From the NCBI GenBank assembly GCA_937952285.1, contig CALFZE010000008.1:1-7911 (forward strand): a DNA stretch of 7,911 nucleotides. Direction: 5' to 3'. The notes under the pieces are model-generated. The model ran no database searches, had not been told where the DNA came from, and was given only the letters and a program-made list of their open reading frames with translations. Position 1 is the first letter of the stretch. Each line of letters begins with the position of its first letter. This stretch comes from UBA2428 sp002343545 (GTDB lineage Bacteria; Bdellovibrionota; UBA2428). Positions 1 through 5,824 of the stretch are shown piece by piece. A program made the translations under genes and the position numbers.

Positions 1-49
1 ACGAGATCTAGTACGGTCTCGTGGGCTCGGAGATGTGTATAAGAGACAG
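1..49. other. Untrimmed Illumina Nextera adapter (sequencing artefact)
   Basis: These bases match a Nextera library end piece by piece. Bases 1-7 (ACGAGAT) are the 3' end of the P7 flow-cell primer, 8-15 (CTAGTACG) fit an i7 index that I recall as N702, 16-30 (GTCTCGTGGGCTCGG) are the read-2 adapter, and 31-49 (AGATGTGTATAAGAGACAG) are the 19-base Tn5 mosaic end. Genomic sequence starts at base 50. Translated, the adapter adds the false peptide MYKRQ to the front of the plus-strand ORF, and on the other strand the false C-terminus LSLIHISEPTRPY. Neither belongs to the organism. The left edge of the window is therefore a contig end. Confidence 0.98.
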
Positions 50-715
50 CCGCAGGACATCGGCCTCGAGATCCGGGTGAACGGCACGCGCAACAAGAGC
101 GTGACCCAGGGCCCGATCGCGGCCGGCGCGACGCAAAGCTACGTCGTCCCGATGGAAGGCCTCGACCCGCTCAAGATCATCGACGGCGAGTACAAGCTGA
201 GCGCGCACGTCACCATGGGCAGCGACAGCTTCGAACCCCACGGCGAAGGTCTGGGCGTGGCGGACCGCTTCGGTACGACGCTCCTCTACTGGGACGCGAT
301 CGTGCGCGGCAGCGGCTTCGTGCCGTCGTCCGTCACGAAGGCGAACCGCCAGGCGGAGCTCTTCAACCGCATCCGCCTCGCGAACGTCGCCGAAGTCGAC
401 GGCTACAAGATGGGGATCATGGACCAGGGCCCGTGGAAGAACAACCCGTCTTCCACGATCGTGGGCAAGGTCATCACGGAGCGCAACTCCCGCGCCGTGA
501 GCGAAGCGCGCAAGGCGGCTTACCACCGTCTCGGCGCCGAGCTCATGAGCCACGCGACGCGCTTCCCGAAGGCGGCCTTCAACTCGAAGACCTTCGTGCA
601 GAAGAACTACGAGGCGCTCGTGAACCAGCTCTCCTCGACGGGTAGCTACGCGGCGCCGTCCGCGCCGGCGCCCTCGCGCCCCTCCGGCCCCGCGCCCCTC
701 TTCCCGCGCCGTTAA
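50..715 (+). CDS. Unrecognised protein, 5'-truncated (C-terminal 221 residues)
   Basis: Only the 3' part of this gene is present; the true start lies beyond the contig end. The GTG at 35 that would open the frame is inside the adapter and must not be used. The first 80 or so genomic residues look beta-rich, with alternating hydrophobics and a pattern like IAAGATQSYVVP followed by DGEYKLSAHV. This could be an immunoglobulin-like or CARDB-like sandwich, but that is only an impression. Residues about 95-195 are mixed and helical, with many Lys and Arg. The last 23 residues are a low-complexity Ala/Pro/Ser tail ending in PRR. There is no cysteine and no clear membrane segment. The N-terminus is missing, so a signal peptide cannot be judged. 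The frame ends in TAA and is followed 30 bp later by a strong terminator. I do not recognise the family. Codon use matches the neighbouring genes, with G/C in most third positions, so the frame is very probably real. Confidence 0.75.
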   Translation, partial: PQDIGLEIRVNGTRNKSVTQGPIAAGATQSYVVPMEGLDPLKIIDGEYKLSAHVTMGSDSFEPHGEGLGVADRFGTTLLYWDAIVRGSGFVPSSVTKANRQAELFNRIRLANVAEVDGYKMGIMDQGPWKNNPSSTIVGKVITERNSRAVSEARKAAYHRLGAELMSHATRFPKAAFNSKTFVQKNYEALVNQLSSTGSYAAPSAPAPSRPSGPAPLFPRR

Positions 716-745
716 GGCAGAGGGAACTCCGTCCGATCGGGCCAG

Positions 746-780
746 GCCCGCTCCGCCTTCGGGTGGGGCGGGCTTTTTTT
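746..780 (+). terminator. Intrinsic terminator of the plus-strand gene
   Basis: The arms 746-757 and 762-773 form a 12-bp GC-rich stem with two G-U pairs. The loop is UUCG closed by C-G, an exceptionally stable tetraloop, and seven T follow at 774-780. The T-tract lies only on the plus-strand side, so it ends transcription of the gene stopping at 715. It does not look like a bidirectional terminator for the converging minus-strand operon. Confidence 0.95.
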
Positions 781-797
781 ATGCGGCTTTGACAAGT

Positions 798-824
798 GGG
801 AGTCTGGGCCGGGACGCGACTCCC
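798..824. repeat. 7-bp inverted repeat between converging genes
   Basis: GGGAGTC (798-804) and GACTCCC (818-824) are perfect inverted copies around a 13-base GC-rich spacer. The site lies 15 bp past the stop codon of the minus-strand operon. It could form the 3' hairpin of that transcript, but no T-tract follows on the minus strand, so a classical intrinsic terminator is not supported. Confidence 0.5.
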
Positions 825-838
825 TACGGAGGCGCGTT

Positions 839-2410
839 CTAGCGGGAAGGCTTCTTGGCGGCGGGCTTAACCGGCTTCGGTAGCGCGCTCGAGGGCGGCG
901 CGGCGACGGCGGGCGTCGCGGGAGCTTCGGCCGCGGGGGATCCCATGGCCGGCGCGGGGCTCGCGCGCCGGCGCAGTTGGTATTCCTTCACGTAGCGATC
1001 GTGCGTGGCGTAGTCCTTCGAGAAGACGTGCGTGCCGTCGTTGCGCGACACGAAGTAAAGGTAATCCGTGAAGGCCGGATTCATCACGGCGCGGAGCGCG
1101 GATTCGCCGGGGTTGCAGATGGGGCCGGCGGGCAGCTCGGGCAGCGTGTAGGTATTGTAGGGCGACGGCGTCGTCAGGTGGATGCGCTTGATGTTGCCGT
1201 CGAAGTTCGGCAGCAAGCCGTAGATCGTGGTCGGATCGGATTGCATGCGCATCTTCTTCGAGATGCGATTCCAGAAGACGCTCGCGATGAGGGGCTGCTC
1301 TTCAAAGTTCCCCGATTCCTTCTCGACCATCGAGGCGAGGATGAGCAGGCGGTAGCGCCCTTCCGAAGTCTGTCCCCACGTGGGGTGCGAGCTCAGTATG
1401 GGGAGCGCGCGCGCGCGGAACTGACGGATCATCTCGTCGAGGACGGCCCGGGGCGGATCGTACTTGCGGTAGGAATAGGTTTCCGGGAAGAGGAAGCCCT
1501 CGAGCGTCGCACGTCCCTGGCCTTCCTTGCGCGGGGGCACGCCCATCTCGCGCAGGCGGGCCGCGTCGGTGACGTAGCTCCAGAGCGCCTCGCTCCCCTT
1601 CTCGGGGTAGGCGCCGCGGAAGCTCTGTTCGAAGTCGTAGAGGTTGTGACCCTCTTTCATCGTGACGAGGTGGCTGAGCGGCGCGACGCCGCCCCCGAAG
1701 CGACGGAGCGTTTCGGCGAGGCTGGGGCGCCCTTCGAGCTTGAATTCCCCGGGTTGGAGTTTGGCGTCGCGGCCCAGCGTGACGCTCCAAGCTTTCACGG
1801 CCCAGGCGGGCGCGTCGAGGCCGAGTCCGCGCAGCTGCGCGCCGAGCGCGAGGATGCTCGTCCCCGGACGTACGTCCACGACGAGATCGAGCGGGGTCGG
1901 CGACACGGGTTTGCTCACGATCTGCCAGGCGGCGAAACCCGCGGCGCCCGCCCCCAGCAGCACGATTCCGGCGAGCACGCTCAGGGCGCCGAAGCCGGCG
2001 CGGCCGCGCGCCGCAAAATGGTCTTCGAGCAAAAGCGCGGCGGCGCCCGCGTCTTCGTTCGCGAAGCCGGCTTCGCGCGAAGCCCAACTCGTGAGGGCCT
2101 CGTCCACTTCGGCGACCGGAAGCGCGACGTCGCGCTCCAGGCGCGCGAGGAAACTCCGGAACTCCGCGCGATCGGCCTCCAAGTTGGACGGGGGCCACCC
2201 CACGACCACGCGCGCGATCTCGAAGCGCTCGCAGAGGGCCTTGAGCTGTTCGACGTCGTGGCGACCGAGGCGCCAGCGACCCGGCGGGTCCTTGCGCGCG
2301 AAGTGCCCGCGCGGCGTGATGGCCAAGCCGGCGCCGTCCGAGGTCGCGTAGCCGACCTTCTTCAAGCCCCAATCGAGTCCCAGTACGCTGCCCTCGGTGA
2401 CTTTCCCCAT
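839..2410 (-). CDS. mltG: Fusion: YqgF/RuvX nuclease-like domain + endolytic transglycosylase MltG
   Basis: This single frame of 523 residues joins two normally separate proteins. Residues 6-133 are a YqgF/RuvX domain (RNase H fold; the family is a pre-16S rRNA nuclease or putative Holliday-junction resolvase). It has GLDWG with D13, VVVGWP at 68-73, DEALTS with E104, and EDAGAA with D120. The three acidic residues expected for metal binding are all present, although the usual R of DER(L)T is A105. A hydrophobic helix at about 141-165 follows. Then comes MltG: a LysM-like region (about 172-255), LASMVEKES with the putative catalytic E363, SDPTTIYGLL (391-400), LPAGPICNPG (426-435) and YLYFV (450-454). 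MltG cuts nascent peptidoglycan strands at the inner membrane, facing the periplasm, so the nuclease part would stay in the cytosol. Residues 480-523 are an Ala/Pro/Lys tail. GGAAAGG lies 9 nt before the ATG, and the gene starts 19 bp after rseP ends, so the two are probably cotranscribed. In Bacillus subtilis the yqgF and mltG homologues are close neighbours, which makes a fusion plausible. No stop or frame change is visible at the junction. Confidence 0.93.
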   Translation of the reverse strand: MGKVTEGSVLGLDWGLKKVGYATSDGAGLAITPRGHFARKDPPGRWRLGRHDVEQLKALCERFEIARVVVGWPPSNLEADRAEFRSFLARLERDVALPVAEVDEALTSWASREAGFANEDAGAAALLLEDHFAARGRAGFGALSVLAGIVLLGAGAAGFAAWQIVSKPVSPTPLDLVVDVRPGTSILALGAQLRGLGLDAPAWAVKAWSVTLGRDAKLQPGEFKLEGRPSLAETLRRFGGGVAPLSHLVTMKEGHNLYDFEQSFRGAYPEKGSEALWSYVTDAARLREMGVPPRKEGQGRATLEGFLFPETYSYRKYDPPRAVLDEMIRQFRARALPILSSHPTWGQTSEGRYRLLILASMVEKESGNFEEQPLIASVFWNRISKKMRMQSDPTTIYGLLPNFDGNIKRIHLTTPSPYNTYTLPELPAGPICNPGESALRAVMNPAFTDYLYFVSRNDGTHVFSKDYATHDRYVKEYQLRRRASPAPAMGSPAAEAPATPAVAAPPSSALPKPVKPAAKKPSR

Positions 2411-2429
2411 GCCTTCGAGCCTTTCCGGA

Positions 2430-4250
2430 TCAGAGGTTCAAAAACTTGAAGAGTCCCATGCGGCTCAGGTCGTTGAAGAACACGATCGCGACGAGACCCA
2501 TGAGCAGGAAGAAGCCGGCCGTCGTCCAGGCTTCGATGATCTTGATGTTGAGCGGCTTGCGGCGCACGGCTTCGATCCCGAGCAGCACGAGGTGGCCGCC
2601 GTCGAGTACGGGCACCGGCAAGAGGTTCAGGATAAAGAGGTTGAGCGAGATGAAGGCCATCATGCGCAGGAAGGGGATCGCGCCCTGCTTGAAGCTCTCG
2701 CCCGAGATCTTCGCGATGAGGAGCGGACCGCCGAGCGTCTTGGGCGAGATGCCGCCCGTCGCGAGGTGGTAGAACGATTTCAGCATCGAGGCCGTGAGCG
2801 AAACGGTCTTGTTCCAGCCGAGCACGACGGCTTCGCCGAAGCCGTCGGCGCGCAGAAGCGTCATGGGCGCCTCGGCCGAGTTCGCGAGGAAGGTCGCGCC
2901 GATCTGGAACTGCTTCTTCTTCGTCTCGGTGAGCGGGTCCGTCATGTCGACGGATTCGGGGCGCAGCTCGGCGCTGAGCGTCTCGCCGTCGCGCAGGTAA
3001 GCGATGCGAAGCGCTTCGCCCGAGGCCGCCAGACGCTGGATGTCGGCGCGGAAGCTCTGGAAGCTCGCGACCGGACGACCGGCGAGCTCCAAGATGACGT
3101 CGCCGCTCTTGAGCCCCATCTTTTCGGCCGGGGTTCCCGCGACGACGTCGAGCACCATGAGCTCGGCCGGCAGCAGGCCCGCCTCGGTGAGCGTCGGCGA
3201 GGGACGCTCGGCCGCGCTCGACCACGCGAGGTTATGCTGTTGGATCTCGGGTACCTTGGGCGTTTCGCCCTTCGCCGGAGCCGGTTCGAGGCGGAAGCCG
3301 CGCAGGGTGATTTGGCCCTTGTCGGCGGGCGAGGCTTCGAGGGCGCGGCGCCACGCCACGACGAGCTCGTCGTAGTTGGCGATGCGGAGGGCCTTCGTCG
3401 CGCCCATCTCGTTACGGTACTGGAGCTCGGCCACGACGAAGGGCGAGGGGATCGCGCGCGAGGCGGCCCAGCCCTGGGCGCGGCTCGACACGATCGGCGC
3501 GAAGGCGCCGTACTCGACGCCCGCGAGGACGCCGCGTTCCTCGACGATGCCGAGGGTCGTGTCGCGGTCCTGGCCGATCACGGGCGAGTAATTCAAGTTC
3601 AGCGTCTCGGCCGTGCCGCTCCGCGGGGTGAGCGGCAAGTCGACGGCCTTCTCCGCGGTGCCGGGCTCGATCGGAGCCGGATCGGGGAAGGGCGAGGGGC
3701 GCGAAACGGTGAAGGTCAGCGGCTGGCCGACGTTCTTCGCGAGGATTTCCTCGAGATCCGAGCGTTCGCGGACGCGCAGGAGCTTGCCGTCGGCGAGCGT
3801 GACCATGTTCACGACGTCGCCCGAGCGGAAGCCCGCTTCGAAAGCGGGGCTGCCGGGCAGGACGCGGCTCAGCGTGGGCGAGAGCGACGGCAGTCCCACG
3901 ATGACGAGCCCCACGAAGACCATGACGGCGAGGGCGGCGTTGAAGAGCGGGCCCGCGATCACGATGAGCGCGCGTTGCCAGATGGCCTTCGCGCGGTAGG
4001 AGCGGGCTTCGAGCTCGGGCGGCACTTCTTCGCGCGGATCCTGGCCCGTGACCTTCACGTAGCCGCCGAGCGGGAGCAGGCTGATGGCGTAGGTCGTCTC
4101 GCCGCGCGTGAACTGCAGGATCTTCTTGCCCATGCCGATCGAGAAGGCCTCGACCCGCACGTTCACGGCTTTGGCGGCCAAAAAATGGCCGAGCTCGTGG
4201 ATGAAAATCAAAACGCCAAGGAGAAGGACAAAGCCCAAGAGGTATTCCAT
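2430..4250 (-). CDS. rseP: Site-2 intramembrane zinc metalloprotease RseP
   Basis: This is a membrane-embedded protease of the RseP/RasP (S2P) family. Family members cut transmembrane anti-sigma factors after a first cleavage and clear signal-peptide remnants. The HExxH zinc site is HELGH at residues 18-22 in the first membrane helix. LPLGGYVK is at 59-66, and a second helix with the AGPLFN motif is at 99-104. The third zinc ligand motif, NLLPVPVLDGG, is at 542-552 (Asp 550) near the C-terminus, and a last helix is at about 573-592. PDZ-like segments are at about 125-185 (LPGSPAFEAGFRSGDVV) and 362-430 (VAGTPAEKMGLKSGDVI). At 606 residues it is about 150 longer than the 450-residue Escherichia coli protein, mostly because of the stretch between the PDZ domains (about 190-355). 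An in-frame start 60 bp upstream exists. I chose ATG 4250 because GAGGG lies just before it and HELGH then falls at the usual distance from the N-terminus. The substrate in this organism is unknown. Confidence 0.97.
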   Translation of the reverse strand: MEYLLGFVLLLGVLIFIHELGHFLAAKAVNVRVEAFSIGMGKKILQFTRGETTYAISLLPLGGYVKVTGQDPREEVPPELEARSYRAKAIWQRALIVIAGPLFNAALAVMVFVGLVIVGLPSLSPTLSRVLPGSPAFEAGFRSGDVVNMVTLADGKLLRVRERSDLEEILAKNVGQPLTFTVSRPSPFPDPAPIEPGTAEKAVDLPLTPRSGTAETLNLNYSPVIGQDRDTTLGIVEERGVLAGVEYGAFAPIVSSRAQGWAASRAIPSPFVVAELQYRNEMGATKALRIANYDELVVAWRRALEASPADKGQITLRGFRLEPAPAKGETPKVPEIQQHNLAWSSAAERPSPTLTEAGLLPAELMVLDVVAGTPAEKMGLKSGDVILELAGRPVASFQSFRADIQRLAASGEALRIAYLRDGETLSAELRPESVDMTDPLTETKKKQFQIGATFLANSAEAPMTLLRADGFGEAVVLGWNKTVSLTASMLKSFYHLATGGISPKTLGGPLLIAKISGESFKQGAIPFLRMMAFISLNLFILNLLPVPVLDGGHLVLLGIEAVRRKPLNIKIIEAWTTAGFFLLMGLVAIVFFNDLSRMGLFKFLNL

Positions 4251-4254
4251 AGAA

Positions 4255-4259
4255 CCCTC
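4255..4259 (-). promoter_or_regulatory. Ribosome binding site of rseP (decides the start)
   Basis: On the minus strand GAGGG sits four bases before ATG 4250. It favours this start over the in-frame codon at 4310, which would add 20 residues (MLCLETDE...) not typical of RseP. Confidence 0.6.
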
Positions 4260-4311
4260 GAGAATAGCAGGGAAGCTCCCAAGGGTCTCGTCGGTCTCCA
4301 GACAGAGCAAA

Positions 4312-4357
4312 TGGCGTCAGGCACCTTTTCGTGTCGCACCTGCGTCAAATGACGCAG
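4312..4357. repeat. Perfect 18-bp palindrome plus related TGACGC copy
   Basis: CTGCGTCA (4340-4347), AA, and TGACGCAG (4350-4357) form a perfect palindrome. A third copy of the half-site, TGGCGTCA at 4312-4319 (TGACGCCA on the minus strand), lies 20 bp to its left within GGCGTCAGGCACC (4313-4325). The block lies in the 134-bp gap between the lipoprotein gene and rseP, 62-107 bp before the rseP start. It could be an operator, a REP-like intergenic repeat or an RNA hairpin (7-bp stem, 4-base loop). No T-tract follows on the minus strand, so it is not a classical terminator. Confidence 0.55.
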
Positions 4358-4384
4358 TCCTGCCGGCGCGGAAGCCTGGAGGGC

Positions 4385-4843
4385 CTACGGGCAGTGGCAG
4401 CGCAGCCTGCGTTGCATGTGCTCGTGGCAGGCTTGGACGATCGCCGCGCGGGCCTTTTCGTACTTGAGGGGGAAAACCGTCGTGCTCGGGAGCTTGCCCC
4501 GGATGACTTCGTTTTGCTTGGGGCCGTCCACGGGCCAGCTGATTTCGTAGACCCAGTCCGGATCCTTGAAGTCGAAGCTGATTTGGCAGGTGGGGATGAA
4601 GGGCTCCTTACGGACGGCCGGGGCGGGGGGCGCCGCCGGAGTCGGTGCCGGCGTGAAGGGAGGAGGGGTCGAGGGCGAAAGCGGCTCGGCGCCGTTCGTG
4701 CAGACGTAAATCGTGTCGCCCACCATCACGCTCTGCCCGGGGACCATGAGTTCCGGCGCGTTCGCGGGCCCCCGACCGGGACCGTTCATTTGCGAGGCGC
4801 AGCCCATGAGCATGAGGCCCGTCGACAAAATCTTGAAGCGCAT
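4385..4843 (-). CDS. Small cysteine-containing lipoprotein of unknown function
   Basis: A short lipoprotein signal peptide is visible: MRFK, a hydrophobic stretch, then the lipobox LMGC with the lipidated Cys at residue 15. The next residues (ASQ) lack Asp at +2, so by the E. coli rule it would go to the outer membrane. The mature part is a short N-terminal segment (about 32-56), a Pro/Ala/Thr-rich linker (about 57-77), and a C-terminal domain (about 80-152) with FDFKDPDWVYEISWP. Five more cysteines (48, 86, 139, 149, 151) could form disulphides. The C-terminus, HEHMQRRLRCHCP, has three His and two Cys close together and could also bind a metal; this is speculation. GGGAGGGGG lies upstream of the ATG at suitable spacing. 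I do not recognise the family. It occupies the position where dxr usually lies, in the same direction as its neighbours, but gaps of 123 bp and 134 bp separate it from cdsA and rseP, so it may have its own control. Confidence 0.88.
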   Translation of the reverse strand: MRFKILSTGLMLMGCASQMNGPGRGPANAPELMVPGQSVMVGDTIYVCTNGAEPLSPSTPPPFTPAPTPAAPPAPAVRKEPFIPTCQISFDFKDPDWVYEISWPVDGPKQNEVIRGKLPSTTVFPLKYEKARAAIVQACHEHMQRRLRCHCP

Positions 4844-4849
4844 GTCTAT

Positions 4850-4858
4850 CCCCCTCCC
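4850..4858 (-). promoter_or_regulatory. Strong ribosome binding site of the lipoprotein gene
   Basis: The minus strand reads GGGAGGGGG, six bases before ATG 4843, with GGAGG about nine bases away. It is the purest Shine-Dalgarno-like stretch in the window and supports both the reality and the start of this otherwise unrecognised gene. Confidence 0.75.
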
Positions 4859-4966
4859 GTCACTCTAGCCGTGCCGAGGGAACGGGGGAGGACAGAAAAA
4901 GTGACGCTTTGGATAGTCGAGGTTAGGCGAGGAGTTCCTCGTCGAAACGGCCTCGCACGCCCGGAT

Positions 4967-5824
4967 TCACGAAACGAGAAAGTAAACGAGCGGCATCGCG
5001 AGGGCGAGGCCATCGGCGCGGTCGAGCAGGCCGCCGTGGCCCGGCATGAGCGAGCCCGAGTCCTTCGTGCCCGAGGCACGCTTCATCAGGCTCTCGAGAA
5101 AGTCGCCGGCCTGCGCGAAGGGCGGCAGCACGAGGGCGAGCATGAGGTAAGTCGAGAACTCGATCGGACGGTCCGCGAGCCAGTAGCACAGGAGCCAGCA
5201 GACGAGGCCGCCGACGATCGAGAAGGCGTAGCCGCCGAGGGCACCTTCGACGGTCTTCTTGGGCGAGAGCGCCTCCCAAAGCTTGCGGCGTCCGTGCTTG
5301 CGCCCCACGAAGTAGGCGCCCGTGTCGCCCATGAACACGATCGTGAAGGTCAGGATGAGAACCTGTTCGCCTCGCACGCCGCTCACGACGGAGCCGATGA
5401 AGCCGAAGATGAGGAACACGTAGAGCAGCCCCATGACGAAGCGGCAAAGCTGCGTCCACATGAGCTGGATGTTCGCGTTCAGGGCGGCGGCGGGGTCGCG
5501 CTTGAGCTGGAGGCGGTACTCGATGAAGAGCGCGAAGAAGGCGGCGCTCCACGCGCCCCAAAGCCAGAAAAGCGTGCGCGGGCCCACGAAGAAGGCGTGC
5601 AGGAACATGAGCGTCACGAAGACGTAGCCCATCACGTGCAGGCTCGGGCGATCGCGCAGGCTCATCATGCGCGCGTACTCTTTCCAGCCCTGGAGCCCGC
5701 AGAGGAGCGAAAGCAGGAAGCTCGCTTCCTGACCGAGCGCGAAGAGCGTCACGAAGAGGATCACCGTCGCGCACATGGCGTAGAACCAACGCTGGCGGAG
5801 TTCCTCGGAGAGCTGAAGCTTCAT
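4967..5824 (-). CDS. cdsA: Phosphatidate cytidylyltransferase CdsA
   Basis: CdsA makes CDP-diacylglycerol from CTP and phosphatidic acid at the inner membrane, the branch point of phospholipid synthesis. The 285-residue product is normal in length and has about seven or eight hydrophobic segments. The family signature is clear near the C-terminus: SLMKR (245-249), KDSG (254-257) and PGHGGLLDRADG (261-272), with the metal-binding Asp 268 and Asp 271; position 270 is Ala, where a larger hydrophobic residue is common. Also present are MGDTGAYFVGRKHG (165-178), SPKKTVEG (187-194) and QAGD (238-241). The start ATG overlaps the TGA of uppS as ATGA, which suggests translational coupling, and AAGGA lies six bases upstream (5831-5835). 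Translating further upstream in the same frame runs into uppS in another frame and gives no CdsA-like sequence. Confidence 0.98.
   Translation of the reverse strand: MKLQLSEELRQRWFYAMCATVILFVTLFALGQEASFLLSLLCGLQGWKEYARMMSLRDRPSLHVMGYVFVTLMFLHAFFVGPRTLFWLWGAWSAAFFALFIEYRLQLKRDPAAALNANIQLMWTQLCRFVMGLLYVFLIFGFIGSVVSGVRGEQVLILTFTIVFMGDTGAYFVGRKHGRRKLWEALSPKKTVEGALGGYAFSIVGGLVCWLLCYWLADRPIEFSTYLMLALVLPPFAQAGDFLESLMKRASGTKDSGSLMPGHGGLLDRADGLALAMPLVYFLVS

Noticed and set aside
8..553. A minus-strand frame ending in LSLIHISEPTRPY
   Set aside because: The C-terminus is translated Nextera adapter, and the rest is antisense to the gene at 50-715.
738..750. CGGGCC-A-GGCCCG as an antiterminator hairpin competing with the 746-780 terminator
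   Set aside because: A one-base loop is impossible, so at most 5 bp with a 3-base loop could form. That is far weaker than the 12-bp terminator stem, so a regulatory switch is not supported.
977..2449. A 490-codon plus-strand open frame opposite the YqgF-MltG fusion
   Set aside because: It is an antisense shadow: no family motifs, skewed composition, and it spans both a gene and an intergenic gap on the real coding strand.
4251..4310. A longer RseP starting at 4310
   Set aside because: The extra 20 residues are charged and unlike RseP N-termini, and the good ribosome binding site and membrane helix position favour ATG 4250.
2397..4352. A 651-codon plus-strand open frame opposite rseP
   Set aside because: Its product is a run of Arg, Glu, Ala and His typical of the antisense frame of a high-GC gene. 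It has no domain motifs, and the minus-strand frame has unmistakable RseP motifs.
4928..4941. Palindrome CGAGGA-GT-TCCTCG just after cdsA as a terminator
   Set aside because: The stem is short, the loop would be only two bases (or four with a shorter stem), and no T-tract follows directly. A T-rich stretch about 30 bp further on is too far away.
4844..4966. A promoter for the lipoprotein gene in the gap after cdsA
   Set aside because: I looked for -35/-10 pairs on the minus strand and found only weak AT-poor candidates such as TAGAGT with no convincing -35 at the right spacing. A promoter may exist, but the sequence does not show it.
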